Source of the DNA: an uncultured Christensenellaceae bacterium
Lineage (GTDB): Bacteria; Bacillota; Clostridia; Christensenellales; Borkfalkiaceae
Assembly (NCBI GenBank): GCA_910589015.1
Contig: CAJUSA010000011.1
Location: 25,301-89,300, forward strand
Direction: 5' to 3'
DNA: 64,000 nt
A program made the translations under genes and the position numbers. The notes under the pieces were generated by a model. It saw nothing but the letters and a program-made list of their open reading frames with translations, did no database searches and was not told where the DNA came from. This document shows, in pieces, positions 57,792 to 64,000 of the stretch. Position 1 is the stretch's first letter. Each line of letters starts with the position of its first letter.

Positions 57792-58766
57792 ATGCAATAC
57801 AGAAATTTAGGGAAATGGGGTTTGAAAGTAAGCGAGATCGCGCTCGGCAGTTGGGTGACGAATTTAGCCGACCGCGCGGCGGTGGAAACGGCAACCGCGA
57901 CCGTCGACGCAGCGTTCGACGCGGACGTAAACTTTTTCGACTGCGCGGACGCCTACTCGGGCGGCGAAGCCGAACGGTTTCTCGGCAAAGTCCTTTCCCG
58001 TCACGCCCGAAACGAATACGTCGTTTCTTCCAAAGTGTTCTTCCCGACGGGCAAAGGCGCAAACGATTGGGGGCTTTCGCGCAAGCACATTACCGAACAG
58101 CTCGATAAAACGCTGAAAAATCTCAACGTCGATTACGTCGATCTTTATTTCTGCCACCGTTTCGACCCGACCACCCCTATCGAAGAAACCATGCAGGTAT
58201 TATCCGATCTGGTTGCCGCAGGCAAGATTTTATATTACGGCGTTTCGGAATGGTCGCCCGTGCAACTTACGCAGGCGCTTGCCGCCGTTCGGGAACTGCA
58301 CCTGCGCCCGCTCTCGGTCATTCAGCCGCAATACAACATGGCTGACCGTTACGTCGAGGACGAAATGCTCGACATATGCGCGCAGAACGGCGTAGGTGTG
58401 ACCGTCTTTTCGCCCCTCGCGCAAGGTTTACTCACGGGAAAATACCGCAAAGGTCAGCCTCTTCCCGAGGGTTCGCGCGCCACGTGGCAGGCGGATAAGC
58501 AGATCAACAATCTGCTCACGCAAGAAAATTTAGACAAGGTCGAAAAACTTTTGCCCCTTGCCGAGCAACTCAACGTGCCGCTCAGCGTGCTGGCGCTTGC
58601 CTGGATCCTGCGGAAAAAAGAAATTTCTTCGGTGATCACGGGCGCAAGCAAACCCGCCCAGCTTATTCAGAACGCGTCGGCAAGCGGACTTACGATCCCC
58701 GACGAGATCCTGCAAAAAATCGACGCGATCCTTGACTACCGCCCTTTCGTGCGAAAAATCGGTTAA
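57792..58766 (+). CDS. Aldo/keto reductase (Kv-beta / YghZ-like)
   Basis: A 324-residue TIM-barrel NADPH oxidoreductase. Catalytic tetrad visible: Asp and Tyr in FFDCADAYSGGEAE, Lys in VVSSKVFFP, His in LYFCHRFDP. The C-terminal ILRKKEISSVITGASKPAQL binds the cofactor. The ATG at 57792 has AAGGGGGTGCAT upstream. Substrate is probably a small aldehyde; physiological role unknown. The subgroup is judged from overall text. Confidence 0.9.
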   Translation: MQYRNLGKWGLKVSEIALGSWVTNLADRAAVETATATVDAAFDADVNFFDCADAYSGGEAERFLGKVLSRHARNEYVVSSKVFFPTGKGANDWGLSRKHITEQLDKTLKNLNVDYVDLYFCHRFDPTTPIEETMQVLSDLVAAGKILYYGVSEWSPVQLTQALAAVRELHLRPLSVIQPQYNMADRYVEDEMLDICAQNGVGVTVFSPLAQGLLTGKYRKGQPLPEGSRATWQADKQINNLLTQENLDKVEKLLPLAEQLNVPLSVLALAWILRKKEISSVITGASKPAQLIQNASASGLTIPDEILQKIDAILDYRPFVRKIG

Positions 58767-58772
58767 ACAATA

Positions 58773-58807
58773 AAAAATCGCCCCCTTTTGCAAGGGGGCG
58801 ATTTTTT
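58773..58807. terminator. Bidirectional terminator between reductase and glmS
   Basis: AAAAAATCGCCCCC pairs with GGGGGCGATTTTTT around TTTTGCAA; it serves both convergent genes and touches the glmS stop codon. Confidence 0.92.
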
Positions 58808-60575
58808 ATTCGACCGTAACGCTTTTGGCAAGGTTGCGCGGCTTGTCGGGATCGTACCCGCAGGCAAGGCAAACCGAATACGCCAGCACCTGCAAGGGAA
58901 TGACCGAGAGCGCGGGCGAGAACGCCTCTTCGCACGTCGGAATGACGACGTGATCGACGATCTCTTCCCGCTTGCCGTATTCGGGAAACGCCGTTACGAG
59001 AAAGACTTTCGCGCCGCGCGCATACGCCTCGTGCACGGCGTTCATGGTTTTTTGCGCCACGCTCTGTTGCGTGATGACCGCCACGACCGCCGTCTCTTTA
59101 TCGACGAGCGCAAGCGTACCGTGTTTGAGTTCCCCTGCGGCATAGCCCTCGCTCGGGATATAAGAGATTTCTTTGAGTTTCAGACTGCCTTCCGAGGCAA
59201 CGAAGCAGTCGGCGCCGCGCCCTAAAAAGAACACGCTTTTCGCGCCCGTGAAGTAAGGCGTCCAACTGCGCACGCGTTCGCTCGCTTTGAGCGAGAGCGC
59301 GGCAAGCGCGGGCAGGTCGCGGCATTCGACTTTGGTTCCCTGATGCGCCGCGAGCGCCTGCACCATCGCATAGAGCGTGGCAAGCTGCGCGTTAAAACTC
59401 TTGGTCGCGGCAACCGCCACTTCCTGCCCCGCGCCCGTTAAAATGACGAAGTCGGCAAGCGTCGTGATCGAAGAATGACCGACGTTGGTGAGCGCCGCAA
59501 GACAGGCGCCGCGCTCTTTTGCAAGCTGCGCCGCCGCAAGCGTATCCGCCGTTTCCCCGCTCTGACTGATGGCGAGAACGAGCGCCCCCTCGGGCACGAT
59601 GGGATCGCGGTAACGGTATTCGCTCGCAAGCGAAACGCGGCAGGGAATGCGGCAGATCTTCTCGAAGGCATATGCCGCGCATAATCCGCTATGATATGCC
59701 GTTCCGCAAGCGACGATTTCGATATACTTTGCCTGACATAATACCTTGTAAAAGACTGAAAAGTCTTGATTTTGCGTAAAATCGGGCATGGAATTGCGCA
59801 TTGCAAAGGGAATTTCGGTGATTTCCTTATACATAAAGTGTTCGTATCCGTTTTTTGCGGGCGCTGAAATTTGGGCGTCACAGACGAAAAAATCGCGGTT
59901 TATGCGTCGCATAGTACTATCGAAAACGGTTATTTCTCCGTTTTGAAGCAAGGCAATCTCGCCGTCCTGCAATGTGCAGACCTGCAACCCCTCTTCCGCG
60001 ACGGCAGGGATATCGCTTGCGAGCAGCAATTCGCCCGCCCTGTTTTTCGCCACGACGAGCGGACTTTTTTGCCTTGCGCAGGCGATCGTATCGGGACTGC
60101 CCGCGGCAAGCACGGCGATCGCATACGAGCCCGTCAGACGCTGCGTGCACGCCCGCAACGCCGCCGCCAAATCGCCGCGGTAAAAGCGGTTTATCAGGTG
60201 CGCGATCACTTCGCTGTCGGTTTCGGACGCAAACTTTTCACCGCGCGCCAAACACTCTTTTTTCAACTCGGCGGCATTCTCGATAATGCCGTTATGTACG
60301 ATGGCGACCTGCCCGAACACATGCGGATGGGCGTTGCGCGTCGAGGGCGCGCCGTGCGTTGCCCAACGCGTGTGCCCGATCCCCACGTTGCCCTTTACGT
60401 CCTTTCCGTCGCCCAGACCTTCCACCCGTCCTTTTTTCTTGACAAGGCGGTAGCCGCCTTTATAAAGCGTGGCGATCCCCGCTGAATCGTACCCGCGGTA
60501 CTCTAATTTTTTTAACCCCGCAATCAAAACGGGCGCGGCTTTTCGGTTGCCGCAATATCCTACAATTCCGCACAT
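58806..60575 (-). CDS. glmS: Glutamine-fructose-6-phosphate aminotransferase
   Basis: A 589-residue enzyme: class II glutamine amidotransferase domain starting CGIVGYCGNRKA with the nucleophile Cys2, then two SIS domains (ISQSGETADTLAAAQLAKER and the FLGRGADCFVASEGSLKLKE region) and the C-terminal NLAKSVTVE tail. It makes glucosamine 6-phosphate for the cell wall. The ATG follows the glmM stop directly (TAAATG), so the two are co-translated; there is no room for a glmS ribozyme. Confidence 0.97.
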   Translation of the reverse strand: MCGIVGYCGNRKAAPVLIAGLKKLEYRGYDSAGIATLYKGGYRLVKKKGRVEGLGDGKDVKGNVGIGHTRWATHGAPSTRNAHPHVFGQVAIVHNGIIENAAELKKECLARGEKFASETDSEVIAHLINRFYRGDLAAALRACTQRLTGSYAIAVLAAGSPDTIACARQKSPLVVAKNRAGELLLASDIPAVAEEGLQVCTLQDGEIALLQNGEITVFDSTMRRINRDFFVCDAQISAPAKNGYEHFMYKEITEIPFAMRNSMPDFTQNQDFSVFYKVLCQAKYIEIVACGTAYHSGLCAAYAFEKICRIPCRVSLASEYRYRDPIVPEGALVLAISQSGETADTLAAAQLAKERGACLAALTNVGHSSITTLADFVILTGAGQEVAVAATKSFNAQLATLYAMVQALAAHQGTKVECRDLPALAALSLKASERVRSWTPYFTGAKSVFFLGRGADCFVASEGSLKLKEISYIPSEGYAAGELKHGTLALVDKETAVVAVITQQSVAQKTMNAVHEAYARGAKVFLVTAFPEYGKREEIVDHVVIPTCEEAFSPALSVIPLQVLAYSVCLACGYDPDKPRNLAKSVTVE

Positions 60576-61916
60576 TTACAGTTCCTCCCCGCGCGCACGC
60601 AAAGCGCGCATAACAAGACGGACGGCTTCGTCGCAGTCGTTTGCATTTTCCCCTTCCGCCATGATCCGCACAACGGGTTCGGTACCCGAAGCGCGCAACA
60701 GCAGTCTGCCGTCCCCCAGTAGCCGCCTGCCCTCTTCCGCGGCAAGGATCACGCTTTCAGCGTGCAACGCGGCGCTCTTATCCTGCACGCGACAGCTTGC
60801 GTTGCGCTGTATAAGCGGCGTATAGCCGCGTGTCAGGCAGGACAGCGGACATTTGCGCAACATGAGCGTTTCCGCAATTTTGAGCGCAGTGAGGATTCCG
60901 TCGCCCGTCGTGGCGTGTTTCAGAAAGACGATATGCCCCGACGCTTCGCCGCCGAGCAGTAAATTTGCCGAACGCATCTGCGCATAAACGGCTTTGTCGC
61001 CTACGTCGGTAAACCGTACGCCGATCCCCTCGCGCGCCAGACTGCGTTTTAGCCCCGTATTGCTCATGACGGTGGCGACGACCTCGCCACCGAACGGTTC
61101 GCCCTCCGCCTTCATTTGCAGCGCACAGACGTATAATATACCGTCGCCGTCTACAATTTCCCCGCGTTCGTCGACGCAGATGCAACGGTCGGCGTCGCCG
61201 TCGAAGGCAAATCCGACGTCGAGCGAATGACTTTTTACAAGCGCGCACAGCCGTTCGGGGTGCGTCGATCCGCAACCCTCGTTAATATTGACGCCGTTCG
61301 GTTCGGCGCCGATCAGGGTGACGTGCGCCCCGAGCGCGTCGAATACCGCCTTCGAAATCGCCCAGGCGCTTCCGTTTGCGCAGTCTAACCCCACGCGCAA
61401 ACCGCGCAACGAGGTACGCGGAAGCGAAAGCAGATACCCCAGATAACGATTGCGCCCCGCAACGTAATCAACCGTGCGCCCGATCTCTTCCCCCTCGGCA
61501 AAGGGCAGCGTTCCGCCGTCGAGGTAGTCCTCGAGCAGCGCCAACACTTCCCCTTCCATTTTCTCCCCCTCGGCATTCATAAGTTTGATCCCGTTGTCGG
61601 CATAGGGATTGTGACTTGCGGAAATCATGACGCCGCAGTCAAATCCTTCCGTCCTCGTAACGTAGGAAACCGACGGCGTCGTCGTCACATGAAGAAGATA
61701 CACGTCCGCGCCCGAGGCGGTTGCGCCCGCCGTAAAAGCGTATTCAAACATGTAAGAAGAGCGCCGCGTATCCTTCCCCACGACGATGCGCACGCGTTCC
61801 CGCTTGCCGCGCATGAAATAGCGCCCCAAAAACCGCCCCACCCGAAAGGCATGCACCGCGGTGAGCGAATCGTTCGCCCGCCCGCGGAACCCGTCCGTAC
61901 CGAAATATCTTCCCAT
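60576..61916 (-). CDS. glmM: Phosphoglucosamine mutase
   Basis: A 446-residue enzyme with all four hexosephosphate-mutase signatures: active Ser in VMISASHNPYADNGIKLMN, metal site GFAFDGDADRCICVDE, sugar loop LLGGEASGHIVF and phosphate site RASGTEPVVRIMAEG. It converts glucosamine 6-phosphate to the 1-phosphate, the step after GlmS. N-terminus MGRYFGTDGFRG is standard. Confidence 0.97.
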   Translation of the reverse strand: MGRYFGTDGFRGRANDSLTAVHAFRVGRFLGRYFMRGKRERVRIVVGKDTRRSSYMFEYAFTAGATASGADVYLLHVTTTPSVSYVTRTEGFDCGVMISASHNPYADNGIKLMNAEGEKMEGEVLALLEDYLDGGTLPFAEGEEIGRTVDYVAGRNRYLGYLLSLPRTSLRGLRVGLDCANGSAWAISKAVFDALGAHVTLIGAEPNGVNINEGCGSTHPERLCALVKSHSLDVGFAFDGDADRCICVDERGEIVDGDGILYVCALQMKAEGEPFGGEVVATVMSNTGLKRSLAREGIGVRFTDVGDKAVYAQMRSANLLLGGEASGHIVFLKHATTGDGILTALKIAETLMLRKCPLSCLTRGYTPLIQRNASCRVQDKSAALHAESVILAAEEGRRLLGDGRLLLRASGTEPVVRIMAEGENANDCDEAVRLVMRALRARGEEL

Positions 61917-61961
61917 TCTCGCCTCCGCTTGATATTCTATGCACGGCGGATTTTTTGCGTG

Positions 61962-61995
61962 AAAAGACCTCTCTTTCTACAAGAGAGGTCTTTTT
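61962..61995. terminator. Hairpin terminator upstream of glmM
   Basis: AAAAGACCTCTC/GAGAGGTCTTTTT with a loop of about 9 nt. It ends the minus-strand transcript of the small Cys-rich genes. Confidence 0.85.
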
Positions 61996-61999
61996 CAAA

Positions 62000-62245
62000 T
62001 CAGTCTTCGGGAATGTGTTCTAAAATGTATCTGATATTTTCTTCCGCGGCGTCGAACCGTTCTTTCGATAAATCAAATTCGGGTTTTTTCCTCTGCCAAT
62101 CCTTACAACAAGCGGTAAGTTTGGTCAGACGATTATGCCGATTGCAATAATGTTTCAAAATCAAACCGTATTGAAACCAGTACCTTGTATAAAACACATG
62201 GCAGGCATGACAATTTTTACACGTCTTCGTCTTTACCGTCCGCAT
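62000..62245 (-). CDS. Small Cys/His-rich protein
   Basis: An 81-residue protein with CKNCHACHVFYTRYW and later HYCNRH, ACCKDW: a probable zinc-binding protein. Overlaps the preceding gene by 29 bp. The pair lies divergent from an XRE regulator. No family recognised. Confidence 0.6.
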   Translation of the reverse strand: MRTVKTKTCKNCHACHVFYTRYWFQYGLILKHYCNRHNRLTKLTACCKDWQRKKPEFDLSKERFDAAEENIRYILEHIPED

Positions 62246-62495
62246 CGTAATATGCCTCCATTCGCGCCCTGATTTCCGAAAGATCCGTTAAAAGAGCATT
62301 AATTTTATAATGCAATACCCGTTGCGATAATTTCGGTCTTTTGATCGGTACAAACTTTGCGCAACTTTCGCATTCGGTTTTCGTCTTATATTCTTTCATG
62401 CAACGGCCGTATTCGGTTCTTTTGTACCCTGTCGCCTCGTAAATATAAAAACGATTAAAATATCCGCAACGCGTACATGTTTTTTCTTGATCCAT
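62217..62495 (-). CDS. Small zinc-ribbon-like protein
   Basis: A 92-residue protein with CTRCGYFNRFYIYE and later TECESCAKFVP, two CxxC pairs of a zinc ribbon, and a helical C-terminal half. First gene behind the promoter at 62556-62584. Confidence 0.6.
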   Translation of the reverse strand: MDQEKTCTRCGYFNRFYIYEATGYKRTEYGRCMKEYKTKTECESCAKFVPIKRPKLSQRVLHYKINALLTDLSEIRARMEAYYDADGKDEDV

Positions 62496-62529
62496 TTTTC
62501 ACCTCTGGTTAATTTTTAAGAATTTAGCT

Positions 62530-62613
62530 ATATATTTACACATATCTGTGTATATAGCATATCACACATATATGAGTAAGTCAAGCATATTACACTTATT
62601 TGTGTTAAAATAT
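62530..62613. promoter_or_regulatory. Divergent control region with ACAC/GTGT palindromes
   Basis: Minus promoter TTGACT (62579-62584) and TATGCT (62556-62561), 17-bp spacer. Several palindromes of type ACACATAT-C-TGTGT (near 62538-62551) and ACACTTATTTGTGT (near 62592-62605), the latter next to a plus-strand TAAAAT, suggest operators for the divergent XRE protein. Confidence 0.6.
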
Positions 62614-62628
62614 TTTTAGAGGAACATT

Positions 62629-62835
62629 ATGATTAACGTCGGTGAAGAATTAAAAGCACATAGAACAAAAGCAAACCTAAGCCAACAAGCGTTAGCCGAT
62701 TACATTAAAACAACACAACAAAGCATTAGCCGATGGGAAAACAACGAAGTCGAACTTCCCCTTTCCATCTGCATTGCTTTGGCTGATTTTTACCACATTT
62801 CCCTTGACGAATTAGTAGGCAGAGAAATAAAATAA
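62629..62835 (+). CDS. XRE-family regulator
   Basis: A 68-residue helix-turn-helix protein (AHRTKANLSQQALADYIKTT, QSISRWENNEVELPLSICIA). TAGAGGAACATT precedes the ATG. It is divergent from two Cys-rich protein genes that it probably represses. Confidence 0.85.
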   Translation: MINVGEELKAHRTKANLSQQALADYIKTTQQSISRWENNEVELPLSICIALADFYHISLDELVGREIK

Positions 62836-62837
62836 AA

Positions 62838-63050
62838 AGATTCCTCGACAAGCTCGGAATGACCCCCACCCCTGCCCTTGACTCGGAATGACACCCACCC
62901 CTGCCCTTGGCTCGGAATGGCACTTCGCCCCGCCGGGCTCGGAATGGCATTTGCGCGCCCGTCATGTTGAGCGTAGTCGAAACATCTGAGATTCCTCGAC
63001 AAGCTCGGAATGACCCCCACCCCTGCCCTTGGCTCGGAATGACATCTGAA
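62838..63050 (-). repeat. Intergenic repeat cluster of CTCGGAATGAC units
   Basis: Six GGAATGAC/GGAATGGC units in about 210 bp, with the 46-bp block GATTCCTCGACAAGCTCGGA and following ACCCCCACCCCTGCCC present twice (62841 and 62990 on). Same family as 55678-55818 in reverse orientation. One unit, CATGTTGAGCGTAGTCGAAA, is another common form of this repeat. No gene present. Confidence 0.75.
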
Positions 63051-63061
63051 ACCATAACAGT

Positions 63062-63088
63062 AAAAAAACCGCCCGAAGGCGGTTTTTT
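63062..63088. terminator. Terminator downstream of ylmC
   Basis: AAAAAACCGCC/GGCGGTTTTTT around CGAA; it overlaps the stop codon of the ylmC gene. Confidence 0.9.
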
Positions 63089-63419
63089 ATTCATATTCCC
63101 CGTAATCCCGACGGTCATGCGGCGGACGAGGCGGCGGAGGCGGACAGTATTCGTCGTCCCACTTATTCTTTTTCTTGGTCGGTTTGGGTGCGGACTTAAT
63201 TTCGACAAGCACCACGTCGACGCCGATCTTTTTCACGTTGCACAAGTCGATAAACAAGCGCGATTTGCCCCAATGAAAGCCCCCGCAACCGGGCACGACG
63301 ATGCCCTGCACCTTCCCTTCGGGATAGGTAAACACGACGTCGATCACCTTGCCTAATTTCTTGCCGTCGGTGAGATTCACCGTTTCTTTGCGTTTTAATT
63401 CGTCAAAACTCGTTTCCAC
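63087..63419 (-). CDS. ylmC: YlmC/YmxH-family PRC-barrel protein
   Basis: A 110-residue protein: KETVNLTDGKKLGKVIDVVF, GIVVPGCGGFHWGKSRLFID and VVLVEIKSA are the PRC-barrel of the YlmC/YmxH family found next to sigG in sporulating Clostridia. The C-terminal tail is unusual, with a CPPPPPRPP run and an acidic end. Role in sporulation is presumed from gene context. Confidence 0.85.
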   Translation of the reverse strand: METSFDELKRKETVNLTDGKKLGKVIDVVFTYPEGKVQGIVVPGCGGFHWGKSRLFIDLCNVKKIGVDVVLVEIKSAPKPTKKKNKWDDEYCPPPPPRPPHDRRDYGEYE

Positions 63420-63458
63420 ACTCTATATCTATGCAGAACGCGCGAAAAAATTGACTTA

Positions 63459-63974
63459 TTACGAAATATTCGCTTTGATCTGCTTGATCGCGTTCTTTTC
63501 AAGACGCGAAACCTGCGCCTGCGAGATGCCGACCTCGCGGGAAATTTCGGTCTGCGTTTTGCCCTCGTAATACCGTAATTGCAGAATTTTTTTCTCGCGT
63601 TCGGCAAGGCGGTCGATCGCCGTTCTGAGCGCGACGCGTTCGGTCCAGATTTCGTCGGACTGCGTTTCGTCGCAAAGCTGATCCATAAGCTGCAAGGTAT
63701 CGCCCGATTCGTTATACACGGGATCGTAGAGCGACACGGGATCGGAAATGGCGTCGAGCGCGTACACGACTTCGCTCTCGCGCACCTGCATTTCCTGCGC
63801 GATCCGCTCGATCGTCGCCTCTTCGTCGCGTTCCTCGATCCCCTCGCGCACCTTGAGAATGCGGTAAGCGGTATCGCGGATCGAACGCGAAACGCGCAGC
63901 GAGTTGCCGTCGCGCAAATAGCGCTTCATCTCGCCAAGGATCATCGGAATAGCCTTTGTACTGCGAAACCGACT
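63459..63974 (-). pseudogene. sigG: Sporulation sigma factor SigG, C-terminal part only
   Basis: The open frame starts in the middle of region 2 (IPMILGEMKRYLRDGNSLRV) and includes regions 3 and 4 (VVYALDAISDPVSLYDPVYN, QTEISREVGISQAQVSRLEK), matching SigG. Upstream, an in-frame TGA (63975-63977) stops the frame and the expected FSTYAVPM context is altered to RFRSTKAIPM. About 90 N-terminal residues are missing from this frame. This may be a real disruption, a frameshift error near a contig end, or a rearranged gene; the window ends 23 bp further. Confidence 0.65.
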
Positions 63975-64000
63975 TCAATGTTTTAGTAAGGTTATTATAG

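Noticed and set aside
60576..60700. glmS ribozyme
   Set aside because: glmM ends directly at the glmS start codon (TAAATG), leaving no 5' leader for the ribozyme.

Overview
The window looks like a chromosomal segment of an uncultured, spore-forming member of the Clostridia (Bacillota). Supporting this are a SigH-type sigma factor, the C-terminal two thirds of a SigG-type sporulation sigma factor next to a YlmC/YmxH protein, and a recR-ybaB-dnaX cluster, with moderately GC-rich, Gram-positive style Shine-Dalgarno sites. No genus can be named from the sequence alone.

Layout. (1) 1-6.5 kb: a minus-strand sugar operon, araB-araD-araA-GH36 alpha-galactosidase-UDPGP-family nucleotidyltransferase (cut by the window edge), with one good promoter before araB. 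(2) 6.56-49.4 kb: two integrated elements in tandem, both using the 3' part of the same tRNA-Val(GAC) gene. Three copies of the tRNA 3' end mark the borders (6564-6593, 26692-26739, and the intact tRNA at 49320-49396). (3) 49.4-64 kb: housekeeping genes, namely a UgtP-like glycosyltransferase, gpsA, recR, ybaB, dnaX, sigH, rlmB, mrnC, a CPA2 antiporter, an aldo/keto reductase, glmS, glmM, a small XRE/Cys-rich protein locus, ylmC and part of sigG.

Element A (about 6.56-26.7 kb) is a remnant of a tailed phage. It keeps the packaging, portal, capsid and tail-tip genes on the minus strand. The integrase is reduced to its C-terminus and fused head-to-head with a replisome-organizer gene that has lost its N-terminus, so the whole control region is gone. 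No tape-measure or endolysin gene was recognised, and one tail gene is split around an AT-rich segment carrying a small plus-strand membrane-protein gene. A 22-bp direct repeat at both ends fits integrase arm sites.

Element B (about 26.7-49.3 kb) is the more unusual one. It has a full tyrosine integrase, a ParE/Phd toxin-antitoxin pair at its left edge, a winged-helix replication-type protein, a C5 DNA methyltransferase with seven repeated modules, four small regulators and a long minus-strand operon. That operon resembles a filamentous-phage (inovirus) morphogenesis module but is greatly enlarged: a Zot-like P-loop ATPase, a type I membrane protein, two short membrane proteins, and three large membrane-anchored extracellular proteins carrying InlB-type and CxxC/His repeats. 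Between the toxin-antitoxin pair and the replication gene lie about 500 nt without a gene, made almost entirely of nested complementary segments (24-bp and 14-bp perfect stems, long-range helices). They sit downstream of a promoter and end in a terminator-like hairpin: a candidate large structured RNA. Nearby are three small RNA units driven by almost identical promoters, two of them convergent with paralogous basic proteins.

How it fits together: B sits next to the intact tRNA, so it probably arrived after A. B's integrase is the only complete recombinase here and could in principle excise B alone, or A+B through the outer att copies. All functional statements about B's virion and RNA genes are inference from architecture; decisive searches are named in the findings.
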